NCBI GenBank assembly: GCA_014529385.2
Contig: CM043959.1
Span: 2,695,358-2,759,357, forward strand
DNA length: 64,000 nt
Direction of reading: 5' to 3'
From: Adiantum capillus-veneris
Lineage: Eukaryota > Streptophyta > Polypodiopsida > Polypodiales > Pteridaceae
Both the position numbers and the translations under genes were made by a program. Below are positions 35,165-46,032 of the stretch, piece by piece. Within the stretch, counting starts at the first letter, position 1, and each line of letters starts with the position of its first letter. Below the pieces are notes generated by a model, which searched no databases, was not told the DNA's origin, and was given only the letters and a program-made list of their open reading frames with translations.

Positions 35165-36293
35165 CATGCTTTGACCCAGAGGCTTCTTCGTGCCTGGCAC
35201 GCTTTACTCCCATAGCATCCACTTCTTCTACTTTTGCTTTCCCTTTGTGCTTCTCTCGAACTGGTTCTTCTACCTTTGCCTTCCCTTTAGCTTCCAAGCT
35301 AATAACACTCAGTGCTTGGTTTACAGCAGGTGGTGGGGGTAGCGATGGAATAAGAGGTTGTGGTTGTGGTTGTTGTACAGGTGGTCGAAGGATTTGGACC
35401 GGTGGAATCGGCCCTAGTTTCCTAGGTGGTGGTGGTCTTGCCCTTGGCAGAGAGATCTGATTCTGTCTCCCTCCTCTATTGAAATTCTGCCTTCTTGGAT
35501 GTGGGCAGTAGTACATACCATGGACGTCTTCCCCACAATTATAGCAGTGGTACTGTTGGTTTTGCCTTCGTTGTCCTCTTCCTTGTTCTGGATTTCTGAC
35601 GGGTGCATGCCCTTGCTGCACCAGATGCATGGATAAACTCTTGAGTTGGGTAGTGATGCGACTCAGCAAGTCTTGCTGCTCTTCTAATGCCTCTTGTGGT
35701 TGGGCTCTATGAACGGCTGTTGCAGTCATTGGGGTTAGTCGGACTGAGCTTGATTCCTCTGACTCGTTGAATCTTGCTTGCATGCGCAACTTCTTGTCTT
35801 TAAGGTGGGCTACTTCTACAACCAACTCATATGTTGTAGGAAACCTTCCCTTCACCTTCTCCTGAAGCGGCGACCACATGCCAACAATGAAACGGTACTT
35901 CTTTAGGAAATTAGGCGCTCCTTCACCTTCCTCCAGTTAGGCAACCCATCTCTCCTACAAATACACAAAGTTGGACTCGTAGGTGGCATACTCTAGTAGA
36001 CCTCCCTGCTTTAATTCGGTCAGTAGCTGCCATAGCTTCTCGAAGGTTGTGCCTCTGCCAAACCTATTCACAAAGGCGGCACGTAATACATTCCATGCAT
36101 TTTTGGTAGCTTGGGGCAAAGCATTGTACCAAGACTTGGCCTCTACTTTCATCAATAGAGGAAAAATTTGTAGCTGTGAGGCGTCGTCATCCTTGTTGGA
36201 AACCACACAAGCGATGTCAAAATCATCCAGAAAGTCGGTGGTGAGGTCTTCTCCCTTCTTTCCAGTGAATGTGGGGAAAGAAACACTTGCCAT
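35165..36293 (-). pseudogene. E2 Gag
   Basis: Minus strand from ATG at 36,293: MASVSFPTFTGKKGEDLTTD, then the capsid domain AKSWYNALPQATKNAWNVLR and NRFGRGTTFEKLWQLLTELK. A stop at 35,955 and loss of frame follow, then WSPLQEKVKGRFPTTYELVV, a CCHC knuckle CYNCGEDVHGMYYC (about 35,540), Pro-rich linker and KAKVEE repeats, ending ASGSKH at the D insertion. This is the nucleocapsid precursor of E2. Protease resumes at 20,775. The frame past 35,165 belongs to D. Confidence 0.88.
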
Positions 36294-36599
36294 GGTAGTG
36301 ACTTATGAAATTACAAACTTTTTTTTATATATTAATGACAGTAGCGGCTCATAGCGGCTTTTTACAGAGTTGGGTGGATAGATTAAAACATGATAAACAT
36401 GGAAACATTGAAGGGGTGGTGGTAATCCAATATGGGAAGAATGATAGGGTTTGGGGAGCTAAGGATTTCTCCTAGCACCGCAGCGCCGAACAAATACACA
36501 ATCTTCTATTGGTAGAAGGTCTTCCTATCTACATAAATATTCACATGCATATGCTACAAAAATCTAAACGGGAACGCTATTGGCCCGTTTTCCATCATG
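36294..36599. other. Spacer between E2 Gag and upstream ORF
   Basis: No gene or repeat recognised. Confidence 0.5.
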
Positions 36600-37363
36600 C
36601 ACAAAGGGTGGAGCACTTAATTATACTCTTACCGTGTCGGTGTTGATGAGTTGGCACATCCACAGGAGGTCGTCACCTTTCATAGGCTCTACTTTTCCTT
36701 TGTCGCTCAACACGTACGGGGTTATGGCGAAGCGCCTGACTACTCTCAGCCTTTTGGCTAGCAGCCACTATAGATAATTACCGTAGTCGATGTTTTGCAT
36801 GAATTCCACTCCATTCAGCTGTAATTTGTCTCCAGCCCACTGGGTTTCACCTGTGGTGGAGAGCTTCTTCAAGATGAGCTATACGGGGAGAGGAGGAAGA
36901 CCCTCTACCTATCTTCCAAAACAGCAAGAGTACTAGCCGAACCACTCTTCCTTAGGGCATGGAAACCTTCTTACCACTTTTAATTTTGGATTGTCGAAAT
37001 GGACTGGCAGTACTCGCATGCGTCGTGCGAATCGGTAGGCGACCTTCCGCCGCTTAGCCTCGGATGACCTTCTCTTTGGCAAACTGGGTACGACCCGGAT
37101 TTTCAAACTTGAAGCACTCGCTTGGCCAGACGCTTCTTCCTTTGGGGTCATGTGTTTCCAGACTGGCTTAGCCTCTCCTTACCTTTGGCTCGAGCAGCCC
37201 CTTTAGGCCATTTTAGAGTAGAGATTATACCTTTGATTGCAGTTTCCTTAGGAAAGAGAGTCCTTACCATTTTCTTTCCTCCTTTGACATGAACGACTTC
37301 CTCACAATAAATGTCTATGTAAACGATTTTAGCCCCTTCGCTGCCTTTGTTGCTGGCACTCAT
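36600..37363 (-). pseudogene. E2 extra ORF upstream of Gag, broken
   Basis: Minus-strand pieces: MSASNKGSEGAKIVYIDIYC..WPKGAARAKGKERL (37,363-37,148), a frameshift to KIRVVPSLPKRRSSEAKRRK..FPCPKEEW (to 36,933), and LKKLSTTGETQWAGDKLQLN..QNIDYGNYL, LLAKRLRVVRRFAITPYVLS, PMKGDDLLWMCQLINTDTV (to about 36,620). Together they suggest an original protein of about 250 residues, basic in the middle. The family is not recognised. Additional ORFs before gag are known in some Tat-lineage elements; whether this is one of those is inference. Confidence 0.5.
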
Positions 37364-37661
37364 TGACAGTGTGTTTTGGTTGACATCAGCGATAGCACTT
37401 CATAGGCCTCCCACCTGATGCTCTCAATTTGTGTTTAGAACCAGCAACACGAGATGGAGAGCTTACCTCTTGAATACTGACGACACTATAGCCTGGTAGT
37501 AGTACTTTAATGAAGGCGGCTAGTGCCTCCTTAGTCTCCTCCTCTTCTGTCCTCTAGTTAGCGAACTCCTTCAGCCATTCGTCCATGATTGATGAGGTGC
37601 GTTGCTTCCATCATTGTAAACTGAAGGTTTCTTAGAATCCCTCCTCAGTGGGGGCACCAAA
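37364..37661. other. E2 leader and possible primer-binding site
   Basis: No gene. Directly next to the LTR, the minus strand reads TTTGGTGCCCCCACTGAGG, in the position of a primer-binding site, but I cannot match it to a named tRNA. Confidence 0.4.
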
Positions 37662-37735
37662 TGACGAGAGCAAAGCGCGACAAGGACCCCGACGACCTCT
37701 AAAACACCGGGAGCCAATGCACGTCTCAAGCCGGT
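37662..37735 (-). repeat. E2 5' LTR, left remnant
   Basis: TGACGAGAGCAAAGCGCGAC to CTCAAGCCGGT matches 14,172-14,245. Homology stops at 37,735, where E34 sequence begins; the rest of the LTR is at 49,305-49,731 (inverted) and 55,643-57,206. Confidence 0.8.
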
Positions 37736-38346
37736 TACCTTCTTACTTGGGGGATAACGAAGATGAATCTATCATTTGCAAGACCACTCAAGTAAAAAGA
37801 GTCAAACAGACCCTAGAAGTAGACAACATTCATTCAATCATGTTCACACCTATCCAATGCACTTTTACTTTGGGAGAACTGTTGAAACTCAGGCCATACT
37901 TATGGAACGATTTACAAGAAACCCTAGAGAAGGTGGGGATAACGGGGTGAATCTCTAAGAATCTGGGAAACTTGAAAAAAGAAACGGAAAACAAAGAGAT
38001 TTGATCAGTTCCTATGAGCAAGGTCGGAGAATATTATGAAGGGGAAGAAGGAAACACCACCCTCCTAGTGAGATATACTGACATTGAAACCATGGCAATA
38101 TTGGATAGTGGAGCTGGCATAGCCATAGCCACTAAAGCAGTATGGGAATCCTGGGGACAACCAGCCATTAGACAAACGCGAATGAAATTGCAATTGGCTG
38201 ACAGACACATTGAGAGACCACTAGGGCTACTAGAAAAAGTGATAGTCAACTCCTGTAGAATTGAATATCAGCACACATTTGCCATAGTAGATTTTGGGAA
38301 AAAACTCAACTATGAAATTATATTGGGAAGACCTTTCATGCGATAG
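37736..38346 (+). pseudogene. E34 protease
   Basis: It begins abruptly at the inversion breakpoint with YLGDNEDESIICKTTQVKRV, then a linker, stops near 37,948 and 38,001, then the retropepsin MAILDSGAGIAIATKAVW (about 38,095) with EIILGRPFMR. Active-site DSGA is intact. A TAG at 38,344 ends this block. Confidence 0.8.
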
Positions 38347-38363
38347 GTATAGCTTATTCAAGA

Positions 38364-39773
38364 TTGGGTAATGACTATCTGTACTTGAAGCAGGTGGGAT
38401 CTATAACAAGAGTCAATCTAAAAGATCACACCTATAGAGATGTCTTAAAAACACCCATCCAAGAGTTTGATTCAGTCTCTTCGGCTAAAACTAAACTCCC
38501 ATCGTGGTTAAACAAAGACACTCCTATTTGGATGTACGGAGCTTCAGAAAATGGAAGCTTAAGACGAGAGGAATGTATCCTAGAAAGGGACTGTACAGAT
38601 GAAGACTACATGCCTGAACCCTTTCCAGATCATTTATTCAAACCATTTGAATGGACTCAAATTTTAACGACAATGGATGTATGTGTGAATACGTTTGTGC
38701 CTACTCTATCTTGTAATGAGGATGGTTACGACATAATTCCCATCCAAATGATGTCAGTCCTTAACATTGAAAACAAAGATGAGGAAACAAAGGACTTGAT
38801 AAAATGTCAACAAATCTTTTCTGACCTCTATTGCAACGTAACTGATGAGTTAGATGAACACTCCGCTACCTCAAAAGATTCGGGATCAGAAAAAGAGCAT
38901 ACGAGGGCTCAGTTACTCTTAAAGGGAGGGGAGGAAAAGTCTTTTGACTTTCCAAACCAGAAATCAAGAAGACAAAAATGGTATAGAAGAAAAAGAGACA
39001 CTAAAATCGTGAAAGCACGACCTATGCCATCAGTCTCCAGTAAAACACAATTCTTGATGCAGATAGATGCTAATGATTGTGTCAAGGAAAAAATAACTGG
39101 TAGATATCCTTCAAACAGATATTTAAAAATGTCTCAAACATCGAGAAAAACAAGGAAGGGTACTCATGAAGAACATCAGGATAAAAAACCACTCATGACC
39201 AGAGTCGAGCAAAAAAAGAAATATCAAGAGTTGAAAAAAGCTCTAAAGGAGATATACACCGCCGAAATGGAAACCACAGAAGAGGATGGTAAGGATGTAA
39301 TGCATGTTCCATCCCATTACAAAAAGTATACTCTCCAAGATCGGAAAATCATAATCAAACAACCTGTTAGGGAACTACGAAAACAAGGTGAGTCTTACGA
39401 AGGACCTGAAAACGCTAAAAGGGTAGACTTGGTTGAACCAGGAGAAGAGCCTAGACTGGCTTACATTGCAAATGACCTAACAGAAGAAGAAGAAAATCTT
39501 TTTCTAAGCTTGTTAAAGGAATACCGGGATATCTTTGCTTGGACTTACAAGGATCTCAAGGGTGTTGATCCAGAAATATATCAACGTACTATACCCATGA
39601 GAGATGATGCTAAACCAAGTAGACAAAGACCATACACTTATAACGAAACATTTGCCAGAAAGATCAGAGAAGAGATTGAAAAACTAAAGGAAGCCGAATT
39701 CATTTACGAAATTGAACACACTGATTGGGTGTCTCCAATTGTGGTAGTACCTAGGAAAAATGGGAAATTATGA
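38364..39773 (+). pseudogene. E34 protease-RT linker and RT N-terminus
   Basis: A 469-codon open block: a long charged linker (basic KSRRQKWYRRKRDTK, many Lys/Glu) followed by the RT entry segment EYRDIFAWTYKDLKGVDPE, RQRPYTYNETFARKIREEIE and VSPIVVVPRKNGKL. A TGA at 39,771 interrupts RT in the same frame as the next block. Confidence 0.85.
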
Positions 39774-40960
39774 GTGTGTGTTAATCTCAAAGAAGTGAAT
39801 GACGCTATCATTAGAGACAACTTTCCTCTTTCGATAACTGAGCATGTTTTAGAACGAGTGGCAGGAAAAGAAGCTTACAGCTTCTTAGATGGCTTTTTGG
39901 GATACAATCAACTTTTGGTTGACCCAAAAGATCAGCACAAAACTGCTTTTGCAATAGAATGGGGTATGTTTGCCTATCGGGTTATGCCGTTTGGGTTAAC
40001 TAATGCTCCAGCCACATTTCAGAGATTGATGAGCCAGGCTTTCAAAGAGTATCTTCGGAAATTCTTGGAAGTATACATGGATGATCTATGTGTACATTCA
40101 TCAATCAGAGTTGATCATTTTGAACACCTCAAAAAGGTATTCGAGAAATGTAGACTTTACAGGATTTTCTTAAACCCAAAAAAGTGCACATTCATGGGAA
40201 GACAAGGGAAAATCCTAGGACATATAGTGTGTAAAAATGGCATAGCTACCGATATTGAAAAGATTCATGTCATTACTGATTTTCCTAGACCAACAACGGT
40301 CAAAGGGATATAAGAATTCATGGGACATCGTGGATACTACCGACGGTTCATCTGCATGTATGCCATAATTGCAAAACCCATGTATAGCTTGATTACGCAC
40401 TTTGAATGGACCCAGGCATGTGAAAAATCCTTCATGAAGCTTAAGCAATCTCTCACCTCCGCTTCAATATTGAAAGCACCCGATTGGGATAAAGTATTCC
40501 ACGTACATGTAGATGCTTCAAACTTTGCTATTGGTTGTATACTAGCTGAACTAGGAGATGGGAAAAATGACTTTCATATTTCTTATGCTAGCCGACAATT
40601 GAATATGGCAGAAAAGAATTACACCACCACTAAAAGAGAAGGACTAGAAATGATCTATGTTGTAAAAAAGTATAAACATTACCTACTAGCCAACAAGTTT
40701 GTGTTCTTTGTGGACCACCAAGCTTTGTTGTATTTGGTGAACAAACCATGCAGCACAGGGAAAATAGTGAGATGGTTCATCATTCTTCTCCAATTTTATT
40801 TCACTGTGGTTGTAAAAAAAGGCACTACTCATCAACGAGAAGATCATTTGTCAAGGATCATTTCAAGGGAATCACCTAAAGGGGTAGATGATGATCTACC
40901 AGATGCCTATTTGTTCTCTGTGGAAATGATACCTAGATGGTCGAAAAAATTGTGTCATTG
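39774..40960 (+). pseudogene. E34 reverse transcriptase and RNase H
   Basis: [48 protein letters not shown], catalytic YMDD in VYMDDLCVHSS (about 40,078), GKILGHIVCKNGI, a TAA at 40,311, then GHRGYYRRFI, RNase H VHVDASNFAIGCILAE (about 40,507) and FVDHQALLYLVNKP. There is no second Tat-type RNase H here, unlike E2. Confidence 0.9.
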
Positions 40961-42230
40961 ATCACAATAGCTCAAGTGGATTCACCACTTCCTATCACAA
41001 TTGATTTAATTGAGCAATTGACTATGTATCAATTACTAGCTCGGAGGCTATATAAAAGAAATCGAGATGGGATATTGCTTGTATGCATTAACCCTGAAGA
41101 AAAGGAACAATACCTAAGTCAAGCACATGTTACCATAGTAGGACTTCACTTTGCGGAAGACCAAACTATGCAACGAATCTTAAGACTTGGAGTATTTTGG
41201 CCGACTATGAGGAGAGATGTTAGATCATTTGTAAAAGATTGCCCTCAGTGTCAAAAACAACCACCCATTCCTCATGTAACATTGTTTCAAATGTCACCTG
41301 TTACTAAATGGAGTAACTATCTGGTTACTTACTTATCGAACCAAACATTTTCTGAGGATATGAGCAAACATCGTTAAAGAGCAATTGAAATGGAAGCAAG
41401 AGACTATGCTCTTATTGGAAACCAATTGTATCGGCGAGGTAAAGATCAACATTTGCATCTTTGTGCAAATGAAAAATAGTATATTTCGATTATAAAACAA
41501 GAAAATACTGGATTAGCTGGAGGTCACTTTTCGAGTGAGACCACCGCAAGAGCAATCTTCGTGGTAGGCATATGGTGGCCAACACTTTTTGTGGATGCCA
41601 AAGAATATGTTTGAAGGTTTGATGCTTGTCAACGAGAAAAAATCCCAACACGAGTAGACAACATGTCCTTAAGACCAATGATGGGGGCTCGAGCCTTCGC
41701 AAAATGGGATATAGATTTTGTTGGACCGATACAGCCACCTGCTTACATAACCCAAGCTCAATATATCATTGTAGCTATGGACTATTTGACCAAATGGGCC
41801 GAGGCTAAGGCAACCCAAAAGAATGATGTCAGAACCACTGCTGCATTCTTATATGAGTATGTATTTATAAGGTATGAACTACCAATAGAGATTGTCAATG
41901 ATCGGGAAACTCATTTCCTCAACGAGGTAATAGAGCATTTGCTTAATGAGTTTATGGTAATCCATAACAAATCATCTCCCTATCACCCACAAGCTAACGG
42001 ACAAGCTGAGCATAGTACTGACCAAAGTGGTTAGTTCAAGAAGGACAGATTGGGAAATGAATCTCCATGATGCTCTATGGGCTTATCGAGTTTCATTCAA
42101 AACAGCTCTAAATGCCACACTCTTTAACCTTGTTTATGGTCTTGATGTCATACTGCCAATAGAGTTTCTATTGCCGACATTAAGGGTAGCACAGACTCTT
42201 GAGTGGACTAGACATGAATTGTCAGAATGA
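40937..42230 (+). pseudogene. E34 integrase with two zinc-finger-like segments
   Basis: The first HHCC-like segment is QAHVTIVGLHFAEDQTMQ..CPQCQK (about 41,118-41,265). A linker DMSKHR-stop-RAIEMEARDYALIGNQLYRR leads to a second, degraded segment NTGLAGGHFSSETTARA..DACQRE (about 41,505-41,640). The core follows: AKWDIDFVGPIQ, VNDRETHF (N where S is usual), PYHPQANGQAE. Several in-frame stops and shifts (41,375, 41,480, 41,610, about 42,030) inactivate it. Confidence 0.85.
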
Positions 42231-43301
42231 CTTGAAGATTTGGAAAAGCTAGATGAGCAAAGGCTAACCGTTGTAGCTCATATCTATGCACAAAAGCGGA
42301 AACAAAAACAGTTTTTTGATTTCCATTTAATCACAAAAATTTTCAAGAAAGGGGACTTAGTTCTAGTCTATTCCCTTAAACAACACATTCCCAAGTTTAA
42401 GAAAAAGGGAAATGGACCATTTATCATTGAAGATGTACCGCCAAGTGGAGCAATAAAATTGTCCACCCTAGATGGTGAACCAATGGCTAATTGGATTAGT
42501 GGATGTCGTTTAAAGAAATACAATTTTTCACTAACCAATGAAGTGCTAGAGAGAATGCATGTAGTTAAACAAAGGAAAATCAAGCGACAACAGGTTATTG
42601 ATGAATCTCAAGAGGAAGCTAGACTTCGAGTTCTCAAGCATAAAGCTGCCCTCAAGAAGAAACAGATATCGATTCCCATCAACACTCTGGAACTAGATGA
42701 TCGACAATGGGAATTACCTAAAGACGCAGTCTCAACAGATGACGACTGGTTAGATGGAATGGATCTCCACATCGAAGTACATCTCAACAATCATAGCACC
42801 AATGCTTTGGTAGACACAAGAGCTAGAGTGAATGCAGTTAGTTATTCCACATACCAAAAAGCATTGACCCTAGGAATAACGACAATCAAAGGATGCAATA
42901 AGAATCCAACTCCAACATTGGGAGTAGTCAACTTGAACGTGGTAGTACATGTATGTTCATGTCCGCATCAATTTGTATGCTTGCTAGATGAACACATGAA
43001 TGAGACGATGATTCTTGGCATTCCTTGGATGCGTACATACAAAGCAGTACCAGATTGGGATACGAATCAGCTAAAGCTATTACTTAAAGGAGGGCAACTC
43101 ATTGTTCCTATTGCACCAAGCAAGGAGGAATGGAAAAGCTGCTACCAGAAGACCAAACCACGAAGCAAATCTTCTCCATCTCCTCGACAAACAAATGCTA
43201 CAAGTAGCATGCAAGGAGTCAGGCAAAGTTGGGTACCAAAAGCACAACTTGTGGATAAACCAAATCAAATCTGGGTGCCTAAAACTTCACCAAAGAAATA
43301 G
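42231..43301 (+). CDS. E34 integrase C-terminus fused to a retropepsin-like domain
   Basis: This is 353 open codons from 42,240. Residues about 1-105 are the integrase C-terminal region (KQKQFFDFHLITKIFKKGD, GNGPFIIEDVPPSGAIKL, WISGCRLKKYNF). After a basic linker, residues about 175-280 resemble an aspartic protease: HIEVHLNNHSTNALVDTRAR (D-T-R, Asp codon 42,813-42,815, where D-T-G is usual), VNAVSYSTYQKALTLGI, LGVVNLNVVVHV and TMILGIPWMRTY. The hydrophobic pattern and ILG motif match retropepsin folds such as the element's own protease, but glycine of the catalytic triad is replaced. A post-integrase protease-like domain is not a standard gypsy arrangement. The rest is Ser/Lys-rich. Confidence 0.7.
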   Translation, partial: LEDLEKLDEQRLTVVAHIYAQKRKQKQFFDFHLITKIFKKGDLVLVYSLKQHIPKFKKKGNGPFIIEDVPPSGAIKLSTLDGEPMANWISGCRLKKYNFSLTNEVLERMHVVKQRKIKRQQVIDESQEEARLRVLKHKAALKKKQISIPINTLELDDRQWELPKDAVSTDDDWLDGMDLHIEVHLNNHSTNALVDTRARVNAVSYSTYQKALTLGITTIKGCNKNPTPTLGVVNLNVVVHVCSCPHQFVCLLDEHMNETMILGIPWMRTYKAVPDWDTNQLKLLLKGGQLIVPIAPSKEEWKSCYQKTKPRSKSSPSPRQTNATSSMQGVRQSWVPKAQLVDKPNQIWVPKTSPKK

Positions 43302-43802
43302 AAGACGGTTCCAAGGATTCGAGCACAGAATCGAACATCTATGAACAAAGAACCTAATATGAAAAGAGTTTGGAAGTAAAAGGAACACTTATCTTCTCCA
43401 CACACCGCGAAATCAATCAAACAATGGCGAGTTAAGTCGCAACAATAGGCTCTAAAACACCATGCACCAAGCCAACCAAGCTATCAATGGCGAATAAAAG
43501 CTCGACAACCATCTAATGTGCTACCAACAGCTCAAGCAATCAGCGTGCTTAAACACCCTGATGGTACTATCAAACAGAGAGTACAAAGGCTACAAGATTT
43601 GCTCTTTGGAAGAAATCAACAACAAACCTCGACAACAGAAACCCTTGAGTTATTTACTCAAGATCCAGCTCTTGCACAACATATTGAGTTGAATTGCATT
43701 GATCTTCATATCATGGTAGATCCAATCATGGCTATGCATAGACACAAATGTTCAACCCATGCACGCAGCCGTCCCGGAGAACGCCATCTAGGAGGGTACT
43801 AA
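43302..43802 (+). pseudogene. Unrecognised ORF remnant after E34 pol
   Basis: 43,518-43,802 is open (MLPTAQAISVLKHPDGTIKQ..LQDLLFGRNQQQ). The upstream part lacks a stable frame. No known domain; perhaps the original polyprotein tail. Confidence 0.35.
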
Positions 43803-46020
43803 GAACTAAGTAATTAAGGGCAATGTTTGAAGAGGGAGAAAAATGTTCCATGTTAGCGTGTGATTTTTTGCAAAATTACCTAATAATTCCCTTATAATTT
43901 GTCAATAAAGGAAAATTCACTGATAATATCTTCTCAATGAGTGTAAATAGTGTATATACCATCAGAAAACCATAAAAAATAGTCCTTTTTTGGGTATTTT
44001 TTATCATTTTTGTTGATAGGAAGGCTTAAAAATGGAGAAATCCGACAAAAAACAATAAAGCTGTGTTTTTTAAGAGATTTTCTTAATTATTGGATTTTTA
44101 CTTTACTTTTTTAGAACATTTTGCTATTTTCTTTGATTTTTCAAATAAAAAGGTCAAAAATTAATAATAAATAGCAAGGAAGCTCAAATGGAAAAATGGA
44201 AGACACGTTGGTGATAAAAAAGACAAGACGGACAAGAACAAAAATTTTCAACGAAATCAGAAGATGGAAGCGGGAAGCCTAAATTAGGCGGCCAGGCCTA
44301 CTTCTTCAAAATTCTTGCAAAATGAGCTACAGGAATCTGTTTTGGAAAATTTTTGAGCCTAACATAGATTTTAGAGCCTAACATAGATTTCACGGCCTAA
44401 TAGGACTAACGGAGGAATCTAGGGAAATTTGGTTCGGGAAGTCCGGGTATAGATATCCAGGGTAGGCTAAAACCACCTCATTTTCACTTGGAGCCTTTGT
44501 AGAGAGAGCATTTCGGCCTCTTTCGCGCGACGTTTTTGGAGCCCACAATTGACCTTTTTCAGCGCCATCTCACACGAGACATGAGGGGTAAGTTCTTTAC
44601 TCATCAATGATCCATTTGTACGGCCGGTAGCTAGTCTAAAGCCCTAGAAAAAACCCTAGAAACCGAGCAGTGCACGAAGACCTACGACCTAAAATTGACC
44701 ATAGCGGCTTGCCAGCTTGACCAAATCGGATGGGATTTGAACCATAGCATACCCTAACAATATAGAACCTTTCCATACTATCAGATGACCATTCGGTTGG
44801 GGTCAAGGGGTCCCCAGTAGCGAAATTAGGGTTTTTGCAAAAGGCCAGAATTCCGACTTGACTCCACAGATGGCTTGCTAATGAGGTTCATATACAATGT
44901 ATATGATTGGTTTGGTGAGATCCCTGAAGTAAAGCCCTCGAAAAGCAGAAAACAGCTCGAAGGTTACAAAGTGTCAAATTCGACATACGAGGCCAAACTA
45001 ACTCCAAATGAGTCAAAATTGGAGAGGTAGCTTCACGACTATGTTACGGACAAGTCCAAAGCCTCGAAGTTGACTGACCAACCCAACAGACAGAGTAATC
45101 ACAAAAAACGGTGATTACAGAGTCGACAGGGCACCAAGTGATGCCGGCATGACCAAACTTGACCAAATTCAATTTAGGACTTGTATTAGGTGCATGAAAC
45201 ATGTCTAGGTCAAAATTTGTGAGAAATGCAAAGTTTTTATCACTGTTGTAAATAATTGCGATTATTTACTTTTGCATCATTTTTGCTTGGAAATTGTTAA
45301 TTCACCTCACCTATCATGTGTACACATCTATTAGATGCCAAAAATCAAGTATGAGCGAAAATGACCATCCATTACTTGCAAAATTTCCAAAAAACGCGAA
45401 GAAGTCTTTGCAAGCCAAAATTTGGGTTATGAACAACTTTTCTTGATCCAAATCACCTCATATTTCATACACAAGGTCTATACCATGCCTAGAACGAATC
45501 TATGCCAAAAAACGTCAATTTTGGAAGAAAAGTTAATAATCGCGATTATTTACTTTTTGGCCAAAATGGGGAAATTTGGAAAATTGTCATCACACATCCA
45601 AAGTACATGTTATGATAAGCCCACTAGCCATTTTTGAGTCAATTTGGATTTCAAAATCTCAAATTTCCTTTATATCTATTGTTTCAATGACCTAAAATCA
45701 AAATCTGGTACCATTTTCACCCTATGCATCCAAATGAGCCCATATCTCCCTCAGAGTATGTAATTGGCATATACTTCAAGCCTATAAAGCCAAGTTTGCA
45801 AAAAAAATGAAATTTTTCCCAGCTGTAAATAATCACGATTATTTACTTTGGTTGTAAATTTTTGTTTTGACCATGCATTTTTGTTCCTTGCATGATTTTA
45901 TGCATCTTTGCTTGTTCAAAAATTGATTTGAAGCAATTTGGACCAGATTATCAGCATTTCAATCTAAAAACACATTCCAGAGAGAATCTGACAAATCTGC
46001 TAACTTTGCACTCTATTCAC
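43803..46020 (+). other. E34 non-coding region with periodic palindromes
   Basis: AT-rich with no long ORF. It contains three near-palindromes, GTAAATAATC/GATTATTTAC around a 2-bp centre, at 45,248-45,269, 45,532-45,553 and 45,825-45,846 (284 and 293 bp apart). The same motif is in the 5' leader (53,143-54,025). Confidence 0.75.
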
Positions 46021-46032
46021 TGAATAGGAGCA

